Source: Chrysomallon squamiferum
Taxonomy: Eukaryota; Mollusca; Gastropoda; Neomphalida; Peltospiridae
Direction of reading: 5' to 3'
DNA: 64,000 nucleotides
Assembly (NCBI GenBank): GCA_012295275.1
Contig: CM022668.1
Span: forward strand, 12,281,522-12,345,521
Shown: positions 48,921-60,758 of the stretch, piece by piece
Position numbering within the stretch: position 1 is the stretch's first letter
How the letters are laid out: each line of letters begins with the position of its first letter
Position numbers and translations under genes: made by a program
The notes under the pieces: model-generated
Told to the model about the DNA's origin: nothing
Seen by the model: the letters and a program-made list of their open reading frames with translations, nothing else
Database searches by the model: none

Positions 48921-49516
48921 TATTATTATTATTGTTATTGTTATTGTTATTATTATAGTTATTATTATTATTATTATTATGTGAATAATATTAATAAATA
49001 AAATAAATTGATTCACAAAAATAAAATATAATATTATGTAGAGTTGTGACTTTAAAATTTTAAAAATAGATTTACAAAATAAGAAAAAACAAAATTTTGA
49101 TTATTAAAAGTTTAAAATTATTTAAAGTTTTATTTTTAAAAGTCATAATCAATAATTGACATTCATAAAGGTTTGTTTTATTTTATTTATTTATATATTT
49201 ATTTATTGTTTTATCATAGTACATTGATAAACTTCTTTATTCTTTTTCTAAATATAAACATTTTTATTAACTTTTTATAATTTTGTTTTAAGCTGTTTTT
49301 TCAATGCTAATAGTAAAGTTGTGGTAGTTGTTAATAGTGATGTTGTAGTAGTTGTAATAATAATGCCATTGCAGTGGTTTATAACGAGGCTGTTTTTTTT
49401 AACAAGGTTATTTAATATCTTAATAATGATGTTGCAGCAATTAATATTGATGTTGTAGCAGCAGTTAACAGTGATGCTGTTGTAGTTGTTAATGATGAAA
49501 CTGTTGGCATTTTCAG
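44532..49516 (+). other. Intron 18, 5.0 kb, with G-rich tract and local duplications
   Basis: A purine/G-rich tract lies at 44550-44665 just after the donor. AAT/AAC arrays at 45578-45775; a direct duplication of about 105 bp at about 46200-46306 and 46325-46424; three diverged copies of a segment of about 130-170 bp between 46630 and 47050; (ATT)n at 48286-48334; (AAT)n followed by (ATT)n at 48869-48980, which is self-complementary; GTT/GAT-rich sequence 49310-49500. Confidence 0.75.
46200..46424 (+). repeat. 105-bp direct duplication in intron 18
   Basis: Two copies share TCATAACCTTATAAATAACT, TTGGAGTGGAAATTTT-like and GGTTTTACAGTATTATTTAT segments in the same order; about 125 bp offset, a few mismatches, separated by a CT/T-rich spacer. 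Confidence 0.85.
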
Positions 49517-49584
49517 CTGTTGAGAAAGAGGAGAAACCCACTGGAGAAGCTCCTGAATTTAAACTGACAATCAAAACACAAACA
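49517..49584 (+). CDS. E19: start of Ig domain 8
   Basis: PVEKEEKPTGEAPEFKLTIK, TQT. Linker and A strand only. Phase 1 in, phase 0 out (ACA/GTAAGT). Acceptor GCATTTTCAG. The intron falls between the A and A' strands, a position shared with E24/E25. Confidence 0.88.
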
Positions 49585-49763
49585 GTAAGTAGCCAGGACT
49601 GTCTGATAATTTTGTATTTAATGATGTCTCTAGGGGATGTGGATTTGTATTTAATTTGATAGAGACCAGACAACACATACCACACTGTTTTACAAATAAT
49701 AATGTACTAGTTTGTGGCCTTCTGATAATAACATTTTAATTTTTTTATAATTTTTGATTTTTA

Positions 49764-49800
<37 letters not shown>

Positions 49801-49802
49801 TA

Positions 49803-49833
<31 letters not shown>

Positions 49834-49856
49834 ATTTATTATTATTATTATTATTA

Positions 49857-49910
<54 letters not shown>

Positions 49911-50108
49911 GTTGTTTAGTAAATATCATTACATTTTGATTTCAGTTTCAATTCCAAAGAAAACATTTTATTATTTATTTGTCCTTTTTCATTATTTTAT
50001 TATTTTTATGTTTTAATTACTTGTTTTTGAAAATTTATTTTAAATTACTTACGTTTTTGTTTTCTTTATATATGAAAGAGTAATTATTATTACTATTACT
50101 ATTATTAC

Positions 50109-50147
<39 letters not shown>

Positions 50148-50236
50148 TATTTATTACCTTTTTATCAATTAAACACTTTAAAAACTAAACACTTTAAAAA
50201 ACAAAATCTACATAATTAAAACATTTTTGTAATTAG
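49585..50236 (+). repeat. Intron 19 with ATT arrays
   Basis: (ATT)n with TTT interruptions at 49767-49912 and ACT/ATT at 50091-50155. Confidence 0.85.
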
Positions 50237-50477
50237 GTCGAGGAAGGTGAAACTGCTGAGTTTACCTGTGAGGTCACAGGTCAACCTACGCCATCTTTGA
50301 AATGGTTCTGCAACGGCAAGTTACTGGAAGATGAAGGTCGTTACATGGTCTTTGAGGAAGATGGCATCCACCATCTTGAAATCTATGACATCATCCCTGA
50401 TGACCAGGCTGAGTACGTTGCTAAGGCCGAAAATCCATTTGGTGACACATCATGTTCTGCTGAACTTGTGGTGAAAG
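50237..50477 (+). CDS. E20: rest of Ig domain 8
   Basis: VEEGETAEFTCEVTGQPTPS, LKWFCNGKLLEDEGRYMVFE, EDGIHHLEIYDIIPDDQAEY, VAKAENPFGDTSCSAELVVK. B-strand Cys and core Trp are present. Phase 0 in, phase 1 out (AAAG/GTAAAT). Confidence 0.93.
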
Positions 50478-50942
50478 GTAAATTTTGAAAAATAATTAAA
50501 TAATTTTGATTTTTTGTTTCAATTTATTTATTAATTTATTTTAAAATATTTTATTAAATATGATGATAATAAGAAGTGGTAAGTGTTAAATATGATTTTT
50601 TTAATTTTTTAAAAAATATTCTCTATCTTATTTTTTTTCGGTTAAATGATCGTGTACATATAATCTCAATGAACAAGTCATATTTCTGCAGAAATGAGAT
50701 TGACTAATATTCATATTTATAATAATAATTCATGATGATTTATGGAAAAAAAAAAAAAAAAAAATAAATAAATAAATAAATAAATAAATAAATATAATAA
50801 AATTTAAAAATTAAAAAATCTCTTTGTTACCAACCACTTCAATAATGAAGCTAGAAAATAAAAATATAAATTATAAATTTTTCACTTTTGAGAATTCTAC
50901 ACCCCACCCACCTGAAAAATATAAAAAAAACTCACATTTCAG
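50478..50942 (+). other. Intron 20
   Basis: AT-rich, with an A tract and (AAAT)n at 50746-50793. Nothing else seen. Confidence 0.7.
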
Positions 50943-51275
50943 CCAAACCAGTCGAAGAGGCGCCCAAACTTGAAGCGCCGAAATTCATCGTCGCCATAGA
51001 AACCATCGAAGTCAATGAAGGCGAGACGGCCAGATTCACCGCCAGGGCGAAGGGCGTGCCCACCCCAGAGCTCCTCTGGTTCAAGAACGAGAAGCAGATT
51101 GGGGAAGGCGACAAGCAGTTTGTCATCGAGTACGGTGAGGAGGAGGAGGAGGGTGAGGAGAGCGCATCGTCACTGGTGATTGTCAATGTCACGCCGGACC
51201 ACGACGACACGTACGTCTGCGAGGCGCGCAACGTCGCAGGCAGCGTCACCTGCAAAGCCGAGCTGTTCGTGGAAG
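50943..51275 (+). CDS. E21: Ig domain 9, single GC-rich exon
   Basis: AKPVEEAPKLEAPKFIVAIE, TIEVNEGETARFTARAKGVP, TPELLWFKNEKQIGEGDKQF, with an unusual acidic loop EEEEEGEE in the D-E region, then VTPDHDDTYVCEARNVAGSV. The B-strand Cys is replaced by Ala. Codons end mostly in G or C, in strong contrast to the flanking introns. Phase 1 in and out. Confidence 0.93.
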
Positions 51276-52916
51276 GTAAAACTGACGGTAATGCTGACTT
51301 ACAAGGTATCAGCATGCAGGCTTTTTGTTGGTTTTTAGCTGGGATTAGTGTTTGGGATTAGTGGGGATTAGTGGATGGTTTTGTCTAGTTAAGAACTGCA
51401 CGCGGGTTTTCGCTTAGTTGGGTTAGTGTGGATTAGTGTTGGGGATTAGTGGATTAGGGAAGGTGGATTAGTAAGAATTTTTAGTTTTTGTTAGAAGGTA
51501 TCTGCCATCAATATTTTTTTTATTTTGTAGGTTAGTGGGGTAGTGTTAGTGATTAGTGGACAATGGATAACTATTAGTGACTAAAAAAAGTATCTGCATG
51601 CATTTTTTTATTTTTTTTTATTTTCGTTAGTTTGTAGTGGATTAGTGTTAGCGATCAGTGGATATTTGGTAATGGACTAGTAAGAATGATTAGTGATTAG
51701 AAAGATATCTGCATGCACGTTTTCATTTTTCATGTAGTGCAGTTGTGGATTAGTATTAATGATTAATGGGTGACAGATTAACTTTGGTACTAGGATTAGC
51801 TGGTAATGGTTAGTGGACTAGTACGAATGACTAGTTTTCTTAGAGTGTTAATGAATTGATATTAGTGGTTAGTGGATTCGTACAGATTACTAGTTTCTTG
51901 AACAAATTTAATTATACTAGAAAAGTAACTGTATGATATCAAAAAAAAATGAACGAATTTAAAAAATGTTCAGGTTTTAAAAAGATTTTAGTAAAAGAAA
52001 AACAATAATAATCTTAATTAAATAAAATCTAATCTTAATTTTATAAAATCTAATTCCTAATTTGTTTGTTTTGTTGTTTTTTGGGGGTTTCATTTTAAGT
52101 GGTTGTGGCCCAGTTTTTAAAATACTTATTTCTCTTTTTGGATTTTCCCCTAATATTAAATATATATGTAATCTATATGTAAATAAATGGTTTAGGGTTC
52201 TTCACTATTGTAGCTTTAAAATTAATTTTCTTTTTAAGCATGTTTATGAATGGGCATGGTAGATGTTTTATTATTATTTTAGTTTACATAGAAATTTATT
52301 TAGTTTATAGATTTTTTTCAATATTTTTTAAAACTGGTGACAGCAAATAAATATAAATGATATCTTAATTGGCTGCTTGTTTATGTAAATAAATAAGTAC
52401 AGTTTTATTTTTGAATTTATATAAAAATTTATATTATAATTTTTAATTGGTAACTGGTAATTAAAATAATTTGGTTTTATTTAAAGAGTGTACAGATAAT
52501 GTAGATAATTTAACAGCAATTAAATTTAATTATTGTACACATATATTTAATATTTAAATGAGATGAAACATATAAAGACGTATTAGTAGCAAAATATACA
52601 GAATATTACTTTATTATTAGTTAAATGTTGAATATATATTTCTTTTAAAACTTTGTGTTATCAATCAATTATAGACAAATAATCTTCTAATGAGTGAATT
52701 AAAAATATTGTTTAAAATCTCTTATTATTTAGATTTTTTAATAAATCTGATTTTCAGACTGAATTAAATGTTTTAAATATTATCTGTTTAATTTTAGGAG
52801 TGATAATTATGCTTAAATAATTTTTTTGGTTTATTCAAGTCATGTCTGCAAAACTTGATAATAATATTAATTTAATATTTATATCAAAATGAAAACTGGA
52901 GACTAACAGTAATTTA

Positions 52917-52955
<39 letters not shown>

Positions 52956-53207
52956 AAATATATTATTCTTAAAATAAAATTTTAAAAATTTGCAATTTAA
53001 AATAATTACATTCTTCAACAATAACAATACATTTATAATATAATCTATAAAAAATTTTTTTTTTTTTTTTTTTTTTTTTTCTGGTGATTTTAAAACGAGG
53101 AAATTTTTGTTTTATTCATTATATTTTTTAATCTAAAACTTTTTTTTTCTTTTTTTTCATTTTTAAATACAATAATTAAACATTGCTATATTTTCTGGTT
53201 ATTTTAG
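51276..53207 (+). other. Intron 21 with GATTAGTG-rich block
   Basis: At about 51336-51900 the words GGATTAGTG and GTTAGTG recur irregularly. The remainder is AT-rich, with (TA)n at 52916-52939 and a T tract at about 53056-53080. No coding signal. Confidence 0.75.
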
Positions 53208-53327
53208 AAATTCCACAGGACAAACCTTTCCCTCCAGAATTCATCAAGTTCCCAGAAAACGTCACAGCTCGTGAACATGACGAGGCTAAGTTCATTGTCA
53301 AGGTCATAGGTGTGCCTAAACCTACAG
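53208..53327 (+). CDS. E22: first part of Ig domain 10
   Basis: EIPQDKPFPPEFIKFPENVT, AREHDEAKFIVKVIGVPKPT. B-strand Cys replaced by Val. Phase 1 in, phase 1 out (ACAG/GTAAGT); the intron lies just before the Val-Thr-Trp strand. Confidence 0.9.
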
Positions 53328-53501
53328 GTAAGTAAAAAAAAAACCAGGTGTACATATAAGCAAACATGTATGCTTTCAAATATACAGGTAAAAAACATCC
53401 ATATTTTAACTTAAATTCACATTACCTGTATTCATATGTATATATATATATATATATATAATTATTTATTCAGACATATAAACATATTAATATTTATATA
53501 T

Positions 53502-53538
<37 letters not shown>

Positions 53539-53783
53539 TACAAAATATAAATACATACATATATAAATATACATACAAAAACATACACATATACACATAT
53601 AAATATTCATCCATCCATCCATATAAAATATATAGATGTTTAGCAAAAATATACACATACATTTACAAATATATAAAATATACATCCATCCATCCATACA
53701 TACATACATCATATATTACATTACATCCATACATTACATACTTACATAGATACAAACACTCACACATATATAAATATATACTT

Positions 53784-53814
<31 letters not shown>

Positions 53815-53961
53815 TTATAACATGCACTATGAATTCTTCCATTCTGACACCCACACCCACACACACACTCACACACACTCACACACGCACACACAAAGAC
53901 ACATGTACATATATATCTTAGATAACGCAATACATTAATCTGTATCACCTATTTATCACAG
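53328..53961 (+). repeat. Intron 22 with TA, GT and CACA tracts
   Basis: (TA)n at 53440-53460 and 53508-53534, TACATACATCC-like tetranucleotide runs 53560-53730, (GT)n at 53786-53806 and CACA tracts at about 53850-53900. Confidence 0.85.
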
Positions 53962-54141
53962 TGACTTGGCACAGAGGCAGTGAAGTTCTGGAAGACCAGG
54001 AAATCTATCACTTTGACAAGTTTGAAGACACTTACTGTTTTGGTATCAAAGACACAGAACTGACAGATGCAGACAACTACACGTGTACAGCACAGAACAC
54101 AGAGGGACAGGCTTCTGTGGATATACCACTCATAGTCAATG
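53962..54141 (+). CDS. E23: rest of Ig domain 10
   Basis: VTWHRGSEVLEDQEIYHFDK, FEDTYCFGIKDTELTDADNY, TCTAQNTEGQASVDIPLIVN. Core Trp and F-strand Cys are present. Phase 1 in, phase 1 out (AATG/GTAGGT). Confidence 0.93.
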
Positions 54142-54251
54142 GTAGGTGATGTTTCGTAAAGTCGAATATTCATCAGACTGAGTGTGGGTTTTGTTTATAA
54201 CTGTTATATTAGTGATTTGAAATAACAGAAGAATAAGAGAGAATGAGATAT

Positions 54252-54288
<37 letters not shown>

Positions 54289-54499
54289 GAATCAGACAGA
54301 TTGAGAGAAAGAATAGGTAGGGATAGAGGGAGAGATAAAGAGATAGAAAAACATAAAAGAAAGCAAAGAAGAGAGAGAAAGTATGAATAGAAAGAGATAG
54401 ACAAACAGTTAATGTGTTATGGATTGTGATATTAACAACTTGACATCTCATATCAGTTGTATTATATGTTGTAATAAGATTATGTCTCTGTATGTTTAG
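54142..54499 (+). other. Intron 23
   Basis: (TAGA)n at 54250-54290 followed by AG-rich sequence to about 54400. Confidence 0.75.
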
Positions 54500-54597
54500 A
54501 AATAAAGAGAGAGGAGAGATTATCTGAGTCACCTCTTGTCCTGAAAACTAAAGAAGAAACCAGAGCACCAGAGTTCATTGAGGTCATTCAGGACACT
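54500..54597 (+). CDS. E24: linker and start of Ig domain 11
   Basis: EIKREERLSESPLVLKTKEE, TRAPEFIEVIQDT. Phase 1 in, phase 0 out (ACT/GTGAGT). Ends between the A and A' strands, as E19 does. Confidence 0.87.
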
Positions 54598-55014
54598 GTG
54601 AGTTTTTTTTGTATTATAAACATTTCTTACAGATTTGTAAATATTTACATAGATGTTAAAATACTGAAGTATTATATAGTTGGATGTTATATACAGAAAC
54701 TAAAACTTTTATTTTATACTATCAAACAAATAAATAATAAATTTTCTTTTATATTTAGAATATATAATTTTTATTATTTTTATTATTTTTGTATATGTAA
54801 AAATCCCAAACCATCATTTATGTAGACATCTCAGGAATATATTTAGTGAGTATATTTTCATTTGCTTAAAAAATTATTTATTTGTGTGAATGTTGTTTTA
54901 TTTTATTGGTGTTGTTGTTCCTCTATCTATTACTATTTCTTTAAATGAATTTGATTTTGATATTTTGTGTTTATATAAATATTTATTTATTGTTGTTATT
55001 ATTTTTAATTTCAG
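54598..55014 (+). other. Intron 24
   Basis: AT-rich, no clear array or coding signal. Confidence 0.65.
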
Positions 55015-55091
55015 ACCATTATGGAAGAAAAGAGTTTGGTTCTAACAGCAAAGGTCATTGGCCTTCCAAGACCTGAAGTTACCTGGTTGAG
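55015..55091 (+). CDS. E25: middle of Ig domain 11
   Basis: TIMEEKSLVLTAKVIGLPRP, EVTWLR. 77 nt, phase 0 in, phase 2 out (AG/GTAAAA). B-strand Cys replaced by Ala. Small exon, supported by the in-frame core Trp and by both flanking splice sites. Confidence 0.88.
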
Positions 55092-55359
55092 GTAAAATAT
55101 TTTATCTCAGAAAAATAATTTAAAATATTTAACAGTAATTCAAATTGGCTAAGATACAATTTAAATAATTGTATTTTATCATCAAATTCCAAAATTTTAA
55201 TATTTAAATGACTAATAACCCTTTTTCCATAATTATTTCTTACACATTAAATACTAACTGTTTAAATATTGATTCAGATAACTTAAAATATGGTAGTAAT
55301 AACTGTTAATAATAATTTCTGTTATAAATGTAATATGAGTTGTCTTGATCGCTGGTTAG

Positions 55360-55526
55360 GAATGGAAAAGATATAGTTGGGACTCCAAACACCAGACTTT
55401 CATACGATGATGAGCTTTGTACACTCAAAATGTTGAAGGTGAACATGAATCATGGAGGAGAGTACATCTGCAGGGCCACTAACTCTGCTGGGACAGCAGA
55501 GTGCTCTGCCCATATCACAATAGAAG
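55360..55526 (+). CDS. E26: end of Ig domain 11
   Basis: NGKDIVGTPNTRLSYDDELC, TLKMLKVNMNHGGEYICRAT, NSAGTAECSAHITIEG. F-strand Cys present. Phase 2 in, phase 1 out (GAAG/GTAGTT). Ig domain 11 is the only one here split over three exons. Confidence 0.92.
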
Positions 55527-55881
55527 GTAGTTAATTCCCTTACATCGATGTCATAATTTTTTTATTTTTTTATTTTTTTTTGGTTGTTATTTTTGTAGTT
55601 GTCGTTTTTATGTTTAAAAAAAGTTGAAATCTGTACAAAAAAAATTCACACATTATTTAAATCTAAATCATTCCATATATTAATTTAATTTAAAAAAAAC
55701 AAAACAATATAATATTAATTCATCACTCGTTAAATTAATTAATTAAAATTTAATAAATTAAAATTAATTTAAAATTTCTGAATGGTTAGCATAACTCCAG
55801 AATGAATAATAATTCTTAGCATTTCATGGTGTTTCAAATATTATTTTACCTGATTCACTCACCTGTGAAAAATAATTACAG
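55527..55881 (+). other. Intron 26
   Basis: T-rich then A-rich; no array or coding signal. Confidence 0.65.
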
Positions 55882-55996
55882 GTAAGACAGAAGCACCTGA
55901 GTTCACACGAGAACTTCAAGATCATGAATGTCGCGAAGGTCGACCTGTCAGATTTGACTGTGCTGTTGTTGGAATTCCAGAACCTGAAGTCAAATG
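55882..55996 (+). CDS. E27: first half of Ig domain 12
   Basis: GKTEAPEFTRELQDHECREG, RPVRFDCAVVGIPEPEVKW. B-strand Cys present; the intron splits the Trp codon (TG/G). Length 115 nt, the same as E29. Confidence 0.92.
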
Positions 55997-56455
55997 GTAA
56001 GTACTGTCCTGCAGATATTTTTAAACAGTAATATTAATATCAGTAACTTTTATTATTTTTATTATTATTATTATTATTACTATTATTACTATTTTTATTA
56101 TCATTGAAAACAGCCAAAATCTAAAAATCAAATAATGAAATAATTTTTATTATAATCATTAAATATTAATGTTTTAAGATTAATTTACAGTAATCATAGA
56201 TTCATTTTAAATTACAAATTTAACAGATAATTTTAGTTAATTTGTATTTTAATACTAAAGGTAAAAAAAATTAAAATTCTAAAGCAGTTCTGTTATTACT
56301 GTTTATTTTTAAATTTTCTTTTTATTCTCTAAGTAGCTCATTAACAGAATTAAAAATCACTTTTAAAGTAATAAATAAACATAATAATTTAAAAAAAATA
56401 AAAAACAGATAAGTATAAATTTGTTTATCATTTTATTTTTAACTCATTTTCTCAG
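55997..56455 (+). other. Intron 27
   Basis: Short ATT array at 56048-56090; otherwise AT-rich without signal. Confidence 0.65.
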
Positions 56456-56640
56456 GTATATCAATGATGAACCCATCGAAGCTGGACTTCGTTTCCATGT
56501 CGACAAACGACCATCTTACACTGATGTCACACACTCACTGAGCATTGAGCCTACAGAAATAGAGGATGCTGGGAAGATTTCAGCCATCGCATCCAATCAG
56601 GCAGGAGAAGTGATGTCGGAAGCCATACTTTCAATTGAAG
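56456..56640 (+). CDS. E28: second half of Ig domain 12
   Basis: YINDEPIEAGLRFHVDKRPS, YTDVTHSLSIEPTEIEDAGK, ISAIASNQAGEVMSEAILSI. The F-strand position is Ile/Ala rather than Cys. Phase 2 in, phase 1 out (GAAG/GTAAAA). Confidence 0.92.
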
Positions 56641-57099
56641 GTAAAAAAATATATATATAAAAAAAAATAAAACAGTTAAAGTAATATTTGTAATTTTAAT
56701 TAAGTTTAACTGTTGGTAATTATGGTTATTTTATTAAATTCTTTACTTATTTTAAAGCCTGACATAAATTTAAAATATTTAAAAAATATGTAGTTACTTA
56801 TATAATTCAGTCATCTTTTTTGAATTAATAATTATCTTTCATTCTGAATATTTGTTTAATTTTCATTTTCACTCTCTAACTCATTCTCTCTCTCTCACTC
56901 ACTGTTTTTATCTCTACCTCTGTAATATATCTATTTCTAAAGGTTCTGCAATTTCTCTCTCTCTGTCTCAGACATACAGACTCACATTCTGACAATTCTT
57001 TCCCTTTAATTCTCTATCTATACAATATCCCCTATCTCACTTTCTTTGAATTTCTGTCTCTGTTTCTCTCTTGTTTTCTCTATTTCTATCTACCACATT

Positions 57100-57180
<81 letters not shown>

Positions 57181-57245
57181 CACAATCTTCTATTCCTCTT
57201 TTTTTTCCATCTCTCTATTAATTATTTCTCTATTTAACTTAACAG
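56641..57245 (+). repeat. Intron 28 with (TC)n
   Basis: CT-rich from about 56870, with pure (TC)n at about 57101-57178, forming a very long polypyrimidine tract about 70 nt before the E29 acceptor. Confidence 0.88.
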
Positions 57246-57360
57246 AAAAGAAAGAAACACCCAAATTCATCAAGAAACTGGAGAATGTGGAGACACTGGA
57301 GAATGAAACTTGTAGACTGGAATGTACTGTGAGTGGAAAACCAAAACCAAAAGTCATTTG
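57246..57360 (+). CDS. E29: first half of Ig domain 13
   Basis: EKKETPKFIKKLENVETLEN, ETCRLECTVSGKPKPKVIW. B-strand Cys present; intron in the Trp codon (TG/GTAAGT). 115 nt, same architecture as E27. Confidence 0.92.
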
Positions 57361-59894
57361 GTAAGTTCACCTGCACTAACATGATTAGAAAAATAAAATA
57401 CTTAAAACGAAAACATTAATACTTAATTAAAAAAATTAGATTTTTTTAATAAATTCAAATTCATTATTATGACTGAAAAAATAAAATAGTAAAAATGAAA
57501 ACATTAATATTTAATAGTATAAATTTAGATTTTTGGAATATATTCAAATTCATTATAATAATTAGAAAAATAAAATACTGAAATTGAAAACATTAATACT
57601 TAATAATATAAATTTTAGATTTTTGGAATAAATTCAGATGCATTAATATGATTAGAAAAATAAAATAGTAAAAATTAAAACATTAATATTTAATAATATA
57701 AATTTTACATTTTTGGATAAATTCAAATACATTAATATGATTAGAAAAATAAAATACTGAAAACGAAAACATTAATACTTAATTAAAAAAATTAGATTTT
57801 TGGAATAAATTCAAATAAATTATTATGATTAAAAAATAAAATAGTGAAAATGAAAACATTAATACTTAATAATAAAATTTTAGATTTTTGGAATAAATTC
57901 AAATAAATTATTATGATTAAAAAATAAAATAGTGAAAATGAAAACATTAATACTTAATAGTATAAATTTTAGATTTTTGGATAAATTCAAACACATTATA
58001 ATAATTAGAAAAATAAAATAGTGAAAATGAAAACATTAATATTTAATAGTATAAATTTAGATTTTTGGATGAATTTAAATACATTATAATAATTAGAAAA
58101 ATAAAATACTGAAATTGAAAACATTAATACTTAATAATATAAATTTTAGATTTTTGGAATAAATTCAGATGCATTATTATGATTAGAAAAATAAAATAGT
58201 AAAAATGAAAACATTAATATTTAATAATATAAATTTTAGATTTTTGGATGAATTCAAACACATTATAATAATTAGAAAAATAAAATAGTGAAAATGAAAA
58301 CATTAATATTTAATAATATAAATTTTAGATTTTTGGATGAATTCAAACACATTATAATAATTAGAAAAATAAAATAGTGAAAATGAAAACATTAATATTT
58401 AATAATATAAATTTTAGATTTTTGGATGAATTCAAACACATTATAATAATTAGAAATATAAAATAATGAAAATGAAAACATTAATATTTAATAATATAAA
58501 TTTTAGATTTTTGGATGAATTCAAACACATTATAATAATTAGAAAAATACAATAATGAAAATGAAAACATTAATATTTAATAATATAAATTTTAGATTTT
58601 TGGAATAAATTCAGATGCATTATTATGATTAGAAAAATAAAATAGTAAAAATTAAAACATTAATATTTAATAATATAAATTTTACACTTTTGGATAAATT
58701 CAAATACATTAATATGATTAGAAAAATAAAATAGTGAAAACGAAAACATTAATACTTAATAATCTAAATTTAGATTTTTGGAAAAAATTCAAATTCATTA
58801 TTATGATTGGAAAAATAAAATAGTTAAAATGAAAACATTAATATTTAATAGTATAAATTTAGATTTTTGGAATAAATTCCAATTCATTATTATGATTAGA
58901 AAAATAAATTAGTAAAAATGAAAACATTAATACTTAATAATACATTTTTAGATTTTTAGATAAATTCAGATACATTATAATAATTAGAAAAACAAAATAC
59001 TGAAAATGAAAACATTAATATTTAATATTGAAATTTTTGATTTTTGTATAAATTCAAACACATTATAATAATTAGAAAAATAAAATAATGAAAATGAAAA
59101 CATTAATATTTAATAGTATAAATTTAGATTTTTGGAATAAATTCAAATTCATTATAATAATTAGAAAAATTAAATACTGAAATTGAAAACATTAATACTT
59201 AATAATATGAATTTAGATTTTTGGAATAAATTCAAATTCATTATTATGATAGGAAAAATAAAATAGTAAAAATGAAAACATTAACACTTAATAGTATAAA
59301 TTTAGATTTTTGGATAAATTCAAATACATTATAATAATTAGAAAAACAAAATACTGAATATGAAAACATTAATACTTAACAATATAAATTTTCGATTTTT
59401 GGATAAATTCAAAAACATTATATTTATTAAAAACATTGAAAAAAAATATTAATGTTAAATTTTAATAACAACAAGGTTAATGTTGATTTTGATAAATTCA
59501 AAGACGTAATAATTAATAAAATAAAAAATTGATGGAATGTTAGTTAATGGGGTTTAACTTCAAATTCATTAATATAATTAGTCAAATAAAAGAAAGAAAA
59601 TGTTAAAATTTAAATTTATTTAATGGTTGTTTTTTTTAAGTTCAAATTCATTAATATAATTAGAAAAATAAAAGGTGGATATTTAATGAAAAAAAGATGT
59701 TTATATATATTAAAGGTGTACACATTATATTTCAGAAGATATAATAAATAAAAGGAAAAAAGTAACTAAATAACGAAAAAGAAAAAACAATATTTAAATA
59801 AGTCAATGAATAAATATATTTAAGAATTGAAAATGTATTTATTTATTTATTTATTTATTTACTTATTTACTTATTTATTTATTTATTTATTTAC

Positions 59895-59934
<40 letters not shown>

Positions 59935-59991
59935 AAAAGCAAACAATGTACACAGTATTTTAACATATATTTTATAACTGTGTTTATTCAG
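57361..59991 (+). other. Intron 29, dominated by a minisatellite
   Basis: The minisatellite at about 57384-59430 is described separately. After it come AT-rich sequence and (ATTT)n at 59837-59935, about 55 nt before the E30 acceptor. Confidence 0.85.
57384..59430 (+). repeat. 89-bp minisatellite, about 23 copies
   Basis: Units contain ATTAGAAAAATAAAATAGTG, AAAATGAAAACATTAATA and TTTTAGATTTTTGGAT-AATTC segments in order. Adjacent copies at 58262 and 58351 are exactly 89 bp apart; others vary by a few bases. Neighbouring units in 58200-58600 are the most alike, suggesting recent local expansion. Confidence 0.93.
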
Positions 59992-60164
59992 GCTGAAAGG
60001 AGACAAAGAAATTCCTGCTTCCGAGGACGTTGTCTTTGAAGTTGCTGATCAGACCTACAGCCTGGTGTTCAAAAAGGCCAAGATGGACGATGCTGGACTT
60101 TACACTGCAAGGGCACAAAATCCTGCCGGTCAAGTTGCGTGCAATGGACGTCTGAAAGTTCTGC
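59992..60164 (+). CDS. E30: second half of Ig domain 13
   Basis: LKGDKEIPASEDVVFEVADQ, TYSLVFKKAKMDDAGLYTAR, AQNPAGQVACNGRLKVL. Phase 2 in, phase 1 out (CTGC/GTAAGT). F strand has Ala in place of Cys. Confidence 0.92.
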
Positions 60165-60646
60165 GTAAGTTTTTTAATTCGGTGATTTTAAAATAATGTT
60201 GATGCATTTTTTTAAACTGAATTTATTGTTAATAAATAAGAAAATTAATAAGAATAAATAAAGCGAATAAATACATTTTGATAAATAAATAATTAATTAA
60301 GTAGGTAAGTAAATATAAAAATAGTTTTCTCTAATGAATATTTCTGTCAGTATTTGATTGATCAATCAACTGACTGAGTGATTGATTGATTTATGGAGTT
60401 ATTTCTCCTTTTAACATTTCATATGAAAATTTATATATTGTTATTATTATCATTATTATCGTTATCATCATTAACATTATCATTATCATATCATTATCAT
60501 TGTTATTATTATTATCATCATCATCATTATTATTATTATCATTATCGTTATCATTATCATTGTTATTATTAATATTAATATTAATATTAATATTATTATT
60601 ATTATTATTATTAGTATCATTATTATTATTATGAATATTATCACAG
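60165..60646 (+). repeat. Intron 30 with palindrome and ATT/ATC array at the acceptor
   Basis: A 16-bp perfect palindrome TTGATTGATCAATCAA at 60354-60369, then ATT/ATC arrays at about 60434-60632 ending about 14 nt before E31. Confidence 0.85.
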
Positions 60647-60758
60647 CTGTGAAGAAACCAAGCTTTACTCAGAAACCTTCTGATGTTCTTGTGCCAAAGG
60701 CTGGAACAGCCAAGTTTGAAGTGAAAGCAAGCGGATCACCTCAACCTGAGGTCAAGTG
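60647..60758 (+). CDS. E31: first half of Ig domain 14
   Basis: PVKKPSFTQKPSDVLVPKAG, TAKFEVKASGSPQPEVKW. B-strand Cys replaced by Val. Phase 1 in, intron in the Trp codon (TG/GTAAGT). Confidence 0.92.

Noticed and set aside
53436-53921. 161-codon Tyr/Ile/His/Thr-rich frame in intron 22
   Set aside because: Translation of TA, TACA and CACA microsatellites.
57384-59430. 89-bp repeat as a transposon or CRISPR-like array
   Set aside because: No terminal inverted repeats, no coding capacity and no spacer/repeat alternation; it is a minisatellite.
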